Positions 42,434 through 52,409 of a DNA stretch of 64,000 bases are shown piece after piece. Below the pieces are notes generated by a model. That model was not told the DNA's origin and ran no database searches. It was given only the letters and a program-made list of their open reading frames with translations. Where the stretch lies: positions 27,652 to 91,651 of the forward strand of contig DSCS01000058.1 of NCBI GenBank assembly GCA_011048995.1, written 5' to 3'. This stretch comes from Bacillota bacterium (lineage in GTDB: Bacteria > Macinerneyibacteriota > Macinerneyibacteria > Macinerneyibacteriales > DSCS01). A program made the translations under genes and the position numbers. Position 1 is the first letter of the stretch; the number at the start of each line of letters is the position of its first letter.

Positions 42434-44158
42434 CTAAAATACCTCGTCCAACCCTGTGTATATAAACTGGGTCCTTACCGGCCTCTCATCAAGCAAAGAA
42501 TCCACAAAAGCGCTGACGGAGATCTCATCTCGTCTCACACCCATAAAAGAGCCCTCACGAAGTCTTTCCCAGAATGACTGAGTCTCAGGATAAATAACGA
42601 TTTGAGCCTTTTCAATACCTAATTCTTGCTGCATACCGTAAACAGCCTCCTGCAGTCCGCCTATTTCATCGGCCAATCCCATGGAGACGAACTCATCACC
42701 TAAATAGATCTTTCCTTGAGCCAACTCTTCCACACGTTCCATAGATAAACCGCGCCCTTCTGCGACCCGGGTTTTAAATTCTATATATGTTTTCTCCATG
42801 CTCTGTTTCATGCGTTGTATTTCATCCGGAGTGACCTCTTTAAAAGGATTACCAAAACCGGAATACCGTCCGGCTGCAATGACCTGATAGTCCAGTCCAA
42901 GTTTTTTCTCTGTCAGTTCTTTTAAATTGGGCAGCATGGCGACGACCCCGATGGAACCGACGATAGAAGAAGAATCCACATAGATCTTGTGGGCAGGAGC
43001 AGAAATATAATACCCGCCTGAGGCCCCTACACCGCCGATGGAGACATAGACGGGTTTTGAACGGGCGGCCTCTTCCAGAGAAGCCCACATGATATCACTG
43101 GCCAAAGCACTGCCGCCGGGGCTGTCCACACGGACAATGATCCCTTTGATATCATCACGCTTGCCGGCCTTACCGACCATATCCGTAAACGTCTCTTCCC
43201 CGAGAGTTTGTGCTCCTCCTGTCAAAGGGTTGTAAGAATTTTTGCTTTTCCCCATGACAATCGTCCCCTGGGCATAGATCAGAGCGATCTTGTCCCGCGC
43301 CATGGGCAGCCTGTTTTTAAGTGCATAATCTTTCAGCGAAACGAATTTTTCCTTGTCCAGGCCGGTCGCAGCTAAAAATTCGCTTTCATACCCCACATGA
43401 TCGACAAGATTAAACTCTAAAGCCTTTTGGGGAGTAATGAGAAAATAATCTCCATTTAAAATCTTTTGTTCAAAAGTGTTCCTATCCATTTTTCGCGCTT
43501 CGGCGTATTCTCTGATAAACCTGTGAAATGCCCCTTTGACAATAGACTCCAAATTACTGCGCAATTCGGGCGACATCCGCTGCTGAGTGAAATTTTCTCC
43601 GGTGCCTTTATAATCTCCCATATGAATGACAGTAAAGCGAATCCCTAATTTATCCAGCATTCTTTTATAAAAAGGCATACTGTAATAGTAACCTCTCAAA
43701 TCAATAAAGGAGGAGACCGAAGGTTGAATCCAGATTTCATCGGCTAAGGCCGCTGCCTGCAAAGAGCCGGTATCCAAATAATCATAATAGGCATAAACCT
43801 TTTTCCCTGTGTTTTTGATTACCCTGACAAGACGGTTGATCTCTTCGATTTGCCACCCGGGAACATTGCGGTATTGTATCAAAAGGGCTGAGACCTTCTC
43901 ATCATCCTTTACACTCTTCAAAGATTCCATGAGGGAATAATAACCGGCTTCAGATCCTGACCAAAATCCCTGTTCCTGGTAGGGTAAAGGGCCTTGAAAA
44001 TCCAACACAAGGGTTGAATTCTCTGTGACTTTAACCGCTTTAGGCCCGGACAAGTTCCCCATGAAGGAAGAAACAAGAATAACACCCAGAAACATCAGTC
44101 CGATGACGACAAGCAGAGCAATAAGGCACCCTTTATTTTTTTTCTTTTTATCTTTCAT
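42434..44158 (-). CDS. sppA: Signal peptide peptidase SppA (long form)
   Basis: N-terminal TM; VRVDSPGGSALASDIMWASLEEAARSKPVYVSIGGVGASGGYYISAPAHKIYVDSSSIVGSIGV; Ser/Lys architecture. Start at MKDKKKK. Confidence 0.92.
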   Translation of the reverse strand: MKDKKKKNKGCLIALLVVIGLMFLGVILVSSFMGNLSGPKAVKVTENSTLVLDFQGPLPYQEQGFWSGSEAGYYSLMESLKSVKDDEKVSALLIQYRNVPGWQIEEINRLVRVIKNTGKKVYAYYDYLDTGSLQAAALADEIWIQPSVSSFIDLRGYYYSMPFYKRMLDKLGIRFTVIHMGDYKGTGENFTQQRMSPELRSNLESIVKGAFHRFIREYAEARKMDRNTFEQKILNGDYFLITPQKALEFNLVDHVGYESEFLAATGLDKEKFVSLKDYALKNRLPMARDKIALIYAQGTIVMGKSKNSYNPLTGGAQTLGEETFTDMVGKAGKRDDIKGIIVRVDSPGGSALASDIMWASLEEAARSKPVYVSIGGVGASGGYYISAPAHKIYVDSSSIVGSIGVVAMLPNLKELTEKKLGLDYQVIAAGRYSGFGNPFKEVTPDEIQRMKQSMEKTYIEFKTRVAEGRGLSMERVEELAQGKIYLGDEFVSMGLADEIGGLQEAVYGMQQELGIEKAQIVIYPETQSFWERLREGSFMGVRRDEISVSAFVDSLLDERPVRTQFIYTGLDEVF

Positions 44159-44165
44159 CGTGCCC

Positions 44166-44363
44166 TCACTTTTTTGTTTTATCCGGATACAGTGCTTCTT
44201 CAAACTCTTTCTGCATCTGTTTGACCTCTTCATAATAAGCTTGTACTCTCCTTTTCACACTGTCGATATCTTCAAGCATTATGGAAAGGTCTCTTGCCAG
44301 ATATTCTAACCTGCTGTGAACCAGCATATCCCATTCATACTCATTTTTTTTCTTTTTCAGCAT
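44166..44363 (-). CDS. Small conserved-looking protein, unknown function
   Basis: MLKKKKNEYEWDMLVHSRLEYLARDLSIMLEDIDSVKRRVQAYYEEVKQMQKEFEEALYPDKTKK; behind AGGAGGTT and tightly spaced upstream of sppA. Confidence 0.55.
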   Translation of the reverse strand: MLKKKKNEYEWDMLVHSRLEYLARDLSIMLEDIDSVKRRVQAYYEEVKQMQKEFEEALYPDKTKK

Positions 44364-44447
44364 AAAACCTCCTGTCATTGATTATCAATGATTATAGAAA
44401 AAAGATGAATAGTGTCAAGGTTAAAAAAGGAGAACACACAGGGAAAA

Positions 44448-44472
44448 GGGGAGCGGGAAAAGACCCGCCCCC
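44448..44472 (-). terminator. Intrinsic terminator-like hairpin downstream of the DUF1858 gene
   Basis: GC-rich inverted repeat ggggagcggg / cccgcccc with TTTT following on the minus strand. Confidence 0.6.
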
Positions 44473-44481
44473 TGAACGGCC

Positions 44482-44679
44482 CTATTCGACAAGGGCATTA
44501 AGCTTTTTCAGGACATCATCAATATCCATACCATGCGCTTTCACTCCCTGCTCCAATGTCTCGAACTGAGCAGCAAAGCAGCCGATGCATCCTAAACCCA
44601 TGCGGCCCAATTCGGCAGCGGCCTGAGGATATTGGCTGATAATGTCTTTAAGCGGCATCTCTTTCGTGATTTTTCCCAT
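44482..44679 (-). CDS. DUF1858 domain protein (small CxxC helical protein)
   Basis: ITKEMPLKDIISQYPQAAAELGRMGLGCIGCFAAQFETLEQGVKAHGMDIDDVLKKLN. Confidence 0.88.
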   Translation of the reverse strand: MGKITKEMPLKDIISQYPQAAAELGRMGLGCIGCFAAQFETLEQGVKAHGMDIDDVLKKLNALVE

Positions 44680-44688
44680 GATTCCTCC

Positions 44689-45957
44689 TTATTTTTTCAT
44701 GATCGTCATGATCTCTTCAGGCTCTTTTGCAATGGACTTCGATAAATTCAGTGCCTGATTCCTTTTGATGACAATATCATCTTCTATTCGTATTCCTAAT
44801 TTTTTCTCTTTGATATAAAGCCCCGGCTCAACCGTAATAACGGCATTCACAGAAAGGGGCTGTTGTCTGTTTAACCCCAAATCATGGGTATCAAGCCCCA
44901 GATAATGACTAACTCCATGATAATAATAGCGGCTGACATCTTCCGGTTTTTCTATCAGCTTATCTTTTTGAAGAGCGTCTTTCAGCGTCTCGATAACAAT
45001 ATCATTCAGCTCCCCGAGTTTTTTCCCGGGCTTGGCAGCATCAATGACCTTCTTATTGCAATCCAAGACCATCTTATAATACTTTAACTGCTCAGGAGTA
45101 AACTTCCCTGAGACGGGTATTGTCCGGCTGATATCGGCGGAATAAAGCCCGTATTCAGCTCCAACATCAAACAAAATCATCTCTCCCTCTTGCACAATTT
45201 TGTCGCATTCCACGTAATGGAGGACAACGGCGTTTTCTCCTGCGGCGACAATAGAATTGAAAGCAATGTCCCCCCCCTGACGCCTGAACTCATATTCCAC
45301 CAACGCCCGGATCTGATATTCTGTCATCCCCGGTTTGATCTTCCGCCAAGTCTTATGCAAAGCCGTCTTCGTCATTTTGACGGCCTCTTTCAAAAACTTG
45401 ATCTCAACAGGGCTCTTTTTCGTCCGCATTAATTTAAAGATATCCAATGCGTTTGATATACGCAGGTGAGGAAAGTTGTCACGCAGCACCTGAACATTTG
45501 CCATCACCGGAGATGACTTCGAAGATATCGACCACTGATAGGGATATGGAATCCAGGCTCTTTGACTTTGATTGAGCAAAGCGGCTGTAAGCCCGTCTGA
45601 TTGAGAAAGATAATAGACTTCCTCAATCCCTGAAATCCGGGACGCTTCTTCTTTTCCCAACCGGTACCCTGCCCATTTCTCTTTATCAGGATCCTTCTCC
45701 TGTACAAAGAGGATCTCCCTGGCATCGCCTTTGGGCCCTTTCACAATCAGGAGAAGCCCTTCACTCTCTTTAACCCCGGTCAGATAATAATAATTACTGT
45801 CCTGCCGAAAAGGATAGACATTGTCCAAACCATTGCGTAAACGTTGTTCTGTCCCGGCATAGACGATCAGCATATCACCGGTTTCAAGATAATTCTTTGA
45901 AAGGTAACGCCTTCTTTTTTTCAATTCATCACTTGCCAAAGGTATTTCGCGTGCCAT
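44689..45957 (-). CDS. pepP: Aminopeptidase P family protein (Xaa-Pro aminopeptidase)
   Basis: MILFDVGAEYGLYSADISRTIPVSGKFT; YYHGVSHYLGLDTHDLG; VITVEPGLYI; LGIRIEDDIVI. Confidence 0.93.
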   Translation of the reverse strand: MAREIPLASDELKKRRRYLSKNYLETGDMLIVYAGTEQRLRNGLDNVYPFRQDSNYYYLTGVKESEGLLLIVKGPKGDAREILFVQEKDPDKEKWAGYRLGKEEASRISGIEEVYYLSQSDGLTAALLNQSQRAWIPYPYQWSISSKSSPVMANVQVLRDNFPHLRISNALDIFKLMRTKKSPVEIKFLKEAVKMTKTALHKTWRKIKPGMTEYQIRALVEYEFRRQGGDIAFNSIVAAGENAVVLHYVECDKIVQEGEMILFDVGAEYGLYSADISRTIPVSGKFTPEQLKYYKMVLDCNKKVIDAAKPGKKLGELNDIVIETLKDALQKDKLIEKPEDVSRYYYHGVSHYLGLDTHDLGLNRQQPLSVNAVITVEPGLYIKEKKLGIRIEDDIVIKRNQALNLSKSIAKEPEEIMTIMKK

Positions 45958-46026
45958 AACTCTCCTTCCTCAACAGGGAGCTTCTACGCCCCTATTATAT
46001 ATCATTGTACTAACATTACAATTCTT

Positions 46027-48150
46027 TTATTCAATGATCCTCACTTTTTCTGAAAGCGGGTCCACCTCTTTCAACTCACCGGAAAAATCAATGACATACA
46101 GTCTCATTTTTGAAGCCAGCACAAATCCCTCTCCAAATTCTTCATGATAGATTTTCATCCCTGTTTTCAATCGGATCCGGTCGCCGGAAGGCCGCTGAGC
46201 GCCGGGCCCGTCACGGAAAATGAATTTCTTTTTTACCGGCTCCATCTCTTTAAACTCATCGGGAATCTCATCCAGAAACCGGGAAGGTTTTGAAAAACCG
46301 CCTTCTTGTGAAAAAAAAGCAGCCGGCCCGCGATTAAAGAGATACGGCGACTGAGCCCATGTTAAAAAAACTCTTCTCCTCGCCCTTGTGATCCCCACAT
46401 AAAAGAGACGTCTTTCCTCTTCAAGTTCCGGAAAACTTCCTAAAGAGTTTGCATGCGGGAGAATATTTTCTTCAAGGCCGGCAATAAAAACAGTATCAAA
46501 CTCAAGCCCTTTTGCCTTATGCAAAGTCATGACGCTAACGGTATCGGAAACATCCCGCCCCATAAAATCGATATCCTGTATAAGCGTTACTTCGCTGAGA
46601 TAATGAGCCAGGTCGGGAGATGTTGAAGCGTTTTCATACTCGTACATGTCATTCATCAACTCGACAACGTTATCCCATCGGTCTCTGGCATCTTCAAATT
46701 CAGCAGTAAGGTATTCCTGATAGCCGAGTTCCTGAAGAAGAAATTCAAGCCCTTTACCCAAACCCTCTTCATCGAAGGCTTTCCGTGTTGACGCGATAAG
46801 AGCGGCAAATGGCTTCAATGCCCGGAGAATGCGCGGAGAAAGGTCAGGATCCCCGCAAAGGGCCGAAAGAGATGTCTTGTCTCGTGTTATCTTTAATAAA
46901 AGAGTATCCAGGCTCTGTTTCCCTATCCCACGCTTGGGTGTGTTGATGATACGGGCCAAACTGACCAGATCTTTTTCATTGTTGATAACTTTCAAATAGG
47001 CCAAAATGTCCCTTACTTCTTTTCTATCGAAAAAACGCAGGGCGCCGATTATTTTATACGGCAGTTTCATCCCCCGGAGCCCTTTTTCAATTTCACGGGT
47101 AAAGGCGTTTGTCCGGACAAAAACAGCCATCTCTGATAGAGGATGTCCCTTTTCTCTCAATCTGAGGATCTCCATTGCAACGGTCAAACCTTCGTTTTCC
47201 AGGTCTCCCGCTTTGATCACACGGATCTTTTCTCCGCCTGATTGCTCAGTCCAGAGGGCTTTATCTTTCCGGTAACTGTTGTTTCGGATCACACAATTGG
47301 CCGCTTTCAGGATAACCGGCGTAGACCTGTAATTTTGTTCCAGTTTAATGATCTGCGTCCCCGGGAAAGTCTCTTCAAAACGGAAAATATTCTCAATGGA
47401 AGCACCCCGCCAACTGTAAATCGACTGATCCTCATCTCCGACAGCACAAATACCTTTTTTTCCCTCGCCAAGAATCCTTATAAAATCGAACTGGATCCTG
47501 TTGGTATCCTGATATTCGTCCACCAGGATATAGTTAAAGTAATTGTTGTAATATTCCTTTATCTCTTTATCACCGGATAAGATAGAAACTGTAAAACAAA
47601 GGATATTATCAAAGTCCACTGCATTAGCTTCTAAAAGCCGCTGTTCATACCGTTGTGATATCACTGTCAAAAAAGGGTCCTCACTCTCATCAGCACAATT
47701 TAGCCCGTCTTGTTTTGCCCGTGATATTATATTCAATGTTTGAGCCACTTCAGACCTTGTCATCGAAGCCCCCTCTTCTTTAGCCAGATCTTTAACCAGG
47801 GCTAGTTGATCATCACGGTCATAAATAATGAAATTGGGTTTCAGCCCGGCTTTTTCAGGGTATCTCCGGAGTATCCTTAAAGCAATAGAATGGAATGTCC
47901 CCACCCAGGCATTGTGAATATCAATCGAAGGGACCAAAGCGGAGATCCTCTCTTTCATTTCTCCCGCCGCTTTATTAGTAAACGTCACCGCCAATATTTT
48001 TGACGGGTAGACACCTTGTGAAATGAGCCATGCGATTTTATGTGTAATGACCCTTGTCTTTCCTGAGCCGGCACCGGCCAGGATCAGTAAAGGGGAATTG
48101 TTGTGAAGAACGGCTTGTTTTTGTGCTTCATTCAGGCTTTCTAATATCAT
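46027..48150 (-). CDS. pcrA: UvrD/PcrA-type ATP-dependent DNA helicase
   Basis: LNEAQKQAVLHNNSPLLILAGAGSGKTRVITHKIAWL; VDEYQDTN; GDEDQSIYSWRGASIENI; VMTLHKAKGLEFDTVFIAGLEENILPH; RRLFYVGITRARRR. Confidence 0.95.
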   Translation of the reverse strand: MILESLNEAQKQAVLHNNSPLLILAGAGSGKTRVITHKIAWLISQGVYPSKILAVTFTNKAAGEMKERISALVPSIDIHNAWVGTFHSIALRILRRYPEKAGLKPNFIIYDRDDQLALVKDLAKEEGASMTRSEVAQTLNIISRAKQDGLNCADESEDPFLTVISQRYEQRLLEANAVDFDNILCFTVSILSGDKEIKEYYNNYFNYILVDEYQDTNRIQFDFIRILGEGKKGICAVGDEDQSIYSWRGASIENIFRFEETFPGTQIIKLEQNYRSTPVILKAANCVIRNNSYRKDKALWTEQSGGEKIRVIKAGDLENEGLTVAMEILRLREKGHPLSEMAVFVRTNAFTREIEKGLRGMKLPYKIIGALRFFDRKEVRDILAYLKVINNEKDLVSLARIINTPKRGIGKQSLDTLLLKITRDKTSLSALCGDPDLSPRILRALKPFAALIASTRKAFDEEGLGKGLEFLLQELGYQEYLTAEFEDARDRWDNVVELMNDMYEYENASTSPDLAHYLSEVTLIQDIDFMGRDVSDTVSVMTLHKAKGLEFDTVFIAGLEENILPHANSLGSFPELEEERRLFYVGITRARRRVFLTWAQSPYLFNRGPAAFFSQEGGFSKPSRFLDEIPDEFKEMEPVKKKFIFRDGPGAQRPSGDRIRLKTGMKIYHEEFGEGFVLASKMRLYVIDFSGELKEVDPLSEKVRIIE

Positions 48151-48215
48151 ATTCCTCCAGATTCGCTCTATTGTAATTCTTTTACTCCGGGAATCAATCG
48201 AAAATTTAGAATAAT

Positions 48216-48806
48216 TTAAGACTTTTCATAACCGGGGTTGATCAGGGCCTCAATGGAGTCCCAAAAAGCGCGCCCTTCCCGAGACAGGTCAAAACTGTAT
48301 TTTTTCATCTTCCATTGATGGACCATCAGTCTCAGCCCCCCCATAATCATTGTAAAAAGATGCTCCATAGCGATTTCAGGACGTATGACACCTTGGTCTT
48401 GTCCTTTTTTTATCAATGAATGTATAGCGTTTCTGTGCAGTTCCATCATATTTTTTTGCTGTGCTGCAAAAGAATCATCGTTCAACAATTCCTGGTTGAA
48501 AAGTACAAGAGCCAGGGCCGGTGTTTCAGCAAAGCTGTCACAGCGGTTGACAAAGAAAGCCCGTATTGCTCTGACAGGATGAGCAATCCCGGTTACAGCC
48601 TGCAGAGCTTTTTTGGCATCTTCTTCAAATAAGGCGGCAACACCTGACAAGATCTCTTTTTTTCCCTTAAAATGCTTGTAAAGAGCGGCATCGGTCACAT
48701 GAAAACGCTTGGCGATCTCCTTCATCGTCACGGCCCCTAACCCTTTTTCAGCCATCAAACTTAGTGTTTCCCGGATAATGTCTTTTTGCCGCTGGCTTAA
48801 GTTCAT
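48216..48806 (-). CDS. TetR family transcriptional regulator
   Basis: IIRETLSLMAEKGLGAVTMKEIAKRFHVTDAALYKHFKGKKEIL (HTH). Confidence 0.92.
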   Translation of the reverse strand: MNLSQRQKDIIRETLSLMAEKGLGAVTMKEIAKRFHVTDAALYKHFKGKKEILSGVAALFEEDAKKALQAVTGIAHPVRAIRAFFVNRCDSFAETPALALVLFNQELLNDDSFAAQQKNMMELHRNAIHSLIKKGQDQGVIRPEIAMEHLFTMIMGGLRLMVHQWKMKKYSFDLSREGRAFWDSIEALINPGYEKS

Positions 48807-49807
48807 TTTTTCTCCAAAGAATCAATATCAATTTTTGAAAGGAGATAAAAAAACAACAAAAAGACAAGGATTAAAAGCAAGTAGACAAGAAGAGCATCCC
48901 TTGCGGGAAGAGAAACGGCAAGAAGAGCAGATTCTCCCATAATAATCGAGAGGAAATAGCTGACAAGAAGGACGGCCGGTACAGGGAACCCGGCCGCTTT
49001 CAACCGAAAAGCGTAATGGTCCTTGCTCCCGTAAAAGGGTGAACGCCCTTTTGAAAGCCGCAGAACGGTGACTAAAATTGTTTCATATATGGGAAGCCAG
49101 AGAATAAGAAGGGGCGAGATGAGAGCCCATTTATGGGACAGGGTAAATGAACCCAAAATCGAATACCCTGCTAAAAGAAACCCTAAACTCAAACTTCCGG
49201 CATCGCCCATAAAGATCTTTGCCGGGGGAAAATTATGCACGAGAAATCCTGCCAGTGATGCTGTAAGAAAAAGAAGAAAGACATTATAGTCTCCGTTACT
49301 AAAAAAAAGAAAAAAGGCTGCAATAGCCGAAACCCCTCCGCAAAGGCCATCCATAATATCAATCAGATTAAAAGCATTGGTCACTCCTACAATCCAGAAA
49401 AGAGTCAAAAGAATATTCAGCCATAAAGGCAAAAAATAGATATCCAGCCTGATTCCCATGCAGATCAAAATAGAGGCGGCTGCAATTTGGATCAGAATTT
49501 TTGTCAAAGGAGTCAATTTTTTGATATCATCCAGGAGCCCCGTGAAAAAGATCAACAAACCGGTCATAAGGAGAACAAACTCCTGCTGCGGAATCCGATA
49601 AGAGGTAAACAGATGATAGGAAAAAAGTGTAATCAGAGCAGCAGATATGAAAGCAGCCCCTCCCAGATAAGGTGTTGCTTTCCCGTGTAATTTCACGTCA
49701 CTGTCAGGTTTGTCCAAAACCTTAAACCGAAAAGCCAGCTTCCTGAACATTTGTGTCAACAGAAGAGAAAGAATGAAACTTCCTGCTAAAGCAAGGCTCA
49801 GACTCAT
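48803..49807 (-). CDS. MraY/WecA-type polyprenyl-phosphate glycosyl-1-phosphate transferase
   Basis: KLHGKATPYLGGAAF; LLDDIKKLTPLTKILIQI; NAFNLIDIMDGLCGGVSAIAA; IFMGDAGSLSLGFLLA. Confidence 0.92.
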   Translation of the reverse strand: MSLSLALAGSFILSLLLTQMFRKLAFRFKVLDKPDSDVKLHGKATPYLGGAAFISAALITLFSYHLFTSYRIPQQEFVLLMTGLLIFFTGLLDDIKKLTPLTKILIQIAAASILICMGIRLDIYFLPLWLNILLTLFWIVGVTNAFNLIDIMDGLCGGVSAIAAFFLFFSNGDYNVFLLFLTASLAGFLVHNFPPAKIFMGDAGSLSLGFLLAGYSILGSFTLSHKWALISPLLILWLPIYETILVTVLRLSKGRSPFYGSKDHYAFRLKAAGFPVPAVLLVSYFLSIIMGESALLAVSLPARDALLVYLLLILVFLLFFYLLSKIDIDSLEKK

Positions 49808-50961
49808 CGCGTCGTCAGCTCCCTTAAGATCTCATGGGGGTCTGTGTTTCGAGGGCAGCCGTTGATCCTGAAGACAGTCTCCTGCCCGCCCCCTTTTCCC
49901 CCAAAACGTTTAATGAGAGATTGCCCTTTCTTTTTTAATGTGATCTCTCCGTCAGAATAGAGACAAAGGAAACCGATCATCGGTTGAAAAAGCACACAGA
50001 CTTTAGCACCGTCTTCGATCAGCCTTTTCCCCACATCACAGAGGAAATCTGCATCCCCGTCTTCCACAATAGCAGCCACGGCATCGGAACTTTCGCGAAG
50101 AGAATCAGCCCACAAACGGACAATTGTTTTTTCTAAACGTTTTTTTTCTTTATCAGCATTTGCTTTTTCCTCTTTTAAACGCAGTACGCCGCCCGGGCAT
50201 TGGTCTTCAGGCAAACTTAATTCTTTTTTTATTTGTTCCAGAATTTGCCAAGATTTTCGGGCCTGTTCCAAGGCCCTCTTTCCATAAAGAAAATAAAGCC
50301 GTAAAGACGATTTTTTTATCTTCTCCCCTTTAATGACCTTAAAATAATTCAATTCCGCCGTATTCTCCACATGCATCCCTCCGCACATGGAAAGGTCTGC
50401 ATCCCCTATTCTGACTAAACGGATCTCCTTCTCCATCGCCCCTTCCTTGCGGACGGGGTATCGGGACAGGTCCGTTGAAGGAATCCAAAATGACTCGACG
50501 TTTATATGCTCCCTGATCAAGCGGTTGATCTCCTCTTCTACAAGCTGTTCTTTTTCTTTTTCCCAGATCTCCAAGGGAATATCAATAGTCACGTTTTCAT
50601 CTGAAAGATGAAAACCGATTGTCTCCCATCCCCATTTCTTCAAAAGAAAAGCGGAAAGAAGATGCTGTCCGGTATGTTGTTGCATAAAGTCGTAGCGTCT
50701 TATTCCATCGATCTTTCCGCGGACACTGCCGTGTCCCACAGAAGAGCCGGCCACGTGAATAATGTCATTGCCTCGTAAAAAAACCCGTTTGACAAAAGTG
50801 TCATTGAGAAACCCCCGGTCCGAAGGTTGGCCGCCTCCTTCCGGATAAAACCAGCTCTTATCCAAAAGAATAAAAGTCTCCCCCTTCTCTTCCCATTCCC
50901 GCATAACGCGAGCTTTAAAATCATAGACATGGGGCTCATCATGACAGGGCAGCCGGATCAT
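49804..50961 (-). CDS. alaX: Alanyl-tRNA editing protein AlaX (long form with DHHA1-like C-terminus)
   Basis: WFYPEGGGQPSDRGFL; QQHTGQHLLSAFL (HxxxH); CGGMHVENTAELNYFKV (CxxxH); C-terminal KRFGGKGGGQETVFRING. Confidence 0.88.
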   Translation of the reverse strand: MIRLPCHDEPHVYDFKARVMREWEEKGETFILLDKSWFYPEGGGQPSDRGFLNDTFVKRVFLRGNDIIHVAGSSVGHGSVRGKIDGIRRYDFMQQHTGQHLLSAFLLKKWGWETIGFHLSDENVTIDIPLEIWEKEKEQLVEEEINRLIREHINVESFWIPSTDLSRYPVRKEGAMEKEIRLVRIGDADLSMCGGMHVENTAELNYFKVIKGEKIKKSSLRLYFLYGKRALEQARKSWQILEQIKKELSLPEDQCPGGVLRLKEEKANADKEKKRLEKTIVRLWADSLRESSDAVAAIVEDGDADFLCDVGKRLIEDGAKVCVLFQPMIGFLCLYSDGEITLKKKGQSLIKRFGGKGGGQETVFRINGCPRNTDPHEILRELTTR

Positions 50962-51420
50962 TTATCCTCCGATTATTCCGAATTGCCGGGAAAAAAGAAC
51001 CAGTAATTTCCCGATCAGTGTCGTCTCCATTATTTTTTCCGCTGTCACAATGTCAAAGTGAAGCAGAAGAAGTAAAATAAACTCTAAGATAACTAACCCT
51101 TTAAGAATTCCAAAAAAGGCTCCCATGGTCCGGTCGACAGTCTTTACACTGCTGTCACCGCTGATGGCTTTTCTTATCATTGAAAAGAAAAGAAGAGACA
51201 AAACAAAGGCTGCAAAAAAAGCCAGGGCATAAGATAGAAACTCTTTGGCGACACTGTTCGCCATGGGTTTAAAAACATGATTGGCAGGAATATAATAAAA
51301 CTCTTTTGCGGCCCAGTAGGCGATAAAAAGGCTGGCGAGTTGAAACACTTCCATAAAAAACCCTTTTTTCATGGAAAAGAGCACTGAGATCAAAAGAAAG
51401 ACAATGAGAAGAACATCCAT
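50962..51420 (-). CDS. CvpA family membrane protein
   Basis: VLLIVFLLISVLFSMKKGFFMEVFQLASLFIAYWAAKEF; DRTMGAFFGILKGLVILEFILLL. Confidence 0.83.
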   Translation of the reverse strand: MDVLLIVFLLISVLFSMKKGFFMEVFQLASLFIAYWAAKEFYYIPANHVFKPMANSVAKEFLSYALAFFAAFVLSLLFFSMIRKAISGDSSVKTVDRTMGAFFGILKGLVILEFILLLLLHFDIVTAEKIMETTLIGKLLVLFSRQFGIIGG

Positions 51421-51430
51421 TCTTTCCCTT

Positions 51431-52405
51431 TCATCTCTTTACAAACATCAGCCATAACCCTAAAAGGTAGAGAGCCAGAATAAAGAAGGTCTCCATATGG
51501 ACCTTCATCCGTTTCCCTGAAGGTTTTTTTCTCATAATGCCGAACATCATCAATGTTACTAAAAGAATCGAGAAAAGGGCCGGAATGATCTGATTGCCTT
51601 CAGGATCGGCAAAGACACTTTCTCTACGGTAAAGAATATCAGCAATAAAAATAATACCAAGGTTGAACATGTTGGATCCCAAAATATTGCCGACGATCAT
51701 GTCATAAGCCCCCAGCTTCGCCGATGAAAGAGAAGTGATGACTTCGGGCAATGAAGTCATGGCGGCCAAAAGGAGCCCTCCCACAAAGGTGCGCCCCAAC
51801 CCCGAAACCGTTGCGATCTCATCGGCCAGTATTGTGGCATAATATCCTGTCACCACAATAACCGCTCCTAAAATGAAGAACATAAGAAGGGCCGCCGAAA
51901 GCTTTTTAGCGGCATAATTTTGAGGAGCGCCGGCTTCTTGTGGCACGATATTTTTATACCCTGCGTACATGGCTCCGACATAAAGGGCCCCGATGGCCAT
52001 GGAGAAAATGCTGATATCCCACACCGTCAGATCGAAGCCCAGCATGGCAAATACGGCGGACATCGTCGCTAATATCATAAAACCGATATAGGTCACATTT
52101 TCTTTGGATATGGAATAGAGGAATGGTTTTCGGATGATCAGGATCTCCAGAAAAGCGATAATAAAGACGTTGAACATGTTACTGCCCAAGACGTTTCCCA
52201 AGGAGAGTTCCGGAGCCTGCCGGACGACAATGGCGCTGATACTTGTAATCAGTTCAGGAAGAGATGTCACCGCAGAAAGGAGGATCAAACCGATAAAGCC
52301 GCGACCTAATTTTGTTTTTTCGGCAATAATATCGGCATAAACGGAAAGATACCACCCGGCAAAGACAATGATCAGGGCACTGAGGGAAAAGTATAAATAA
52401 AGCAT
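51431..52405 (-). CDS. Calcium/sodium antiporter (CaCA family)
   Basis: Two repeats: GLILLSAVTSLPELITSISAIV...LGNVLGSNMFNVFIIAF and GGLLLAAMTSLPEVITSLSSAKLGAYDMIVGNILGSNMFNLGII. Confidence 0.92.
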   Translation of the reverse strand: MLYLYFSLSALIIVFAGWYLSVYADIIAEKTKLGRGFIGLILLSAVTSLPELITSISAIVVRQAPELSLGNVLGSNMFNVFIIAFLEILIIRKPFLYSISKENVTYIGFMILATMSAVFAMLGFDLTVWDISIFSMAIGALYVGAMYAGYKNIVPQEAGAPQNYAAKKLSAALLMFFILGAVIVVTGYYATILADEIATVSGLGRTFVGGLLLAAMTSLPEVITSLSSAKLGAYDMIVGNILGSNMFNLGIIFIADILYRRESVFADPEGNQIIPALFSILLVTLMMFGIMRKKPSGKRMKVHMETFFILALYLLGLWLMFVKR

Positions 52406-52409
52406 TCTC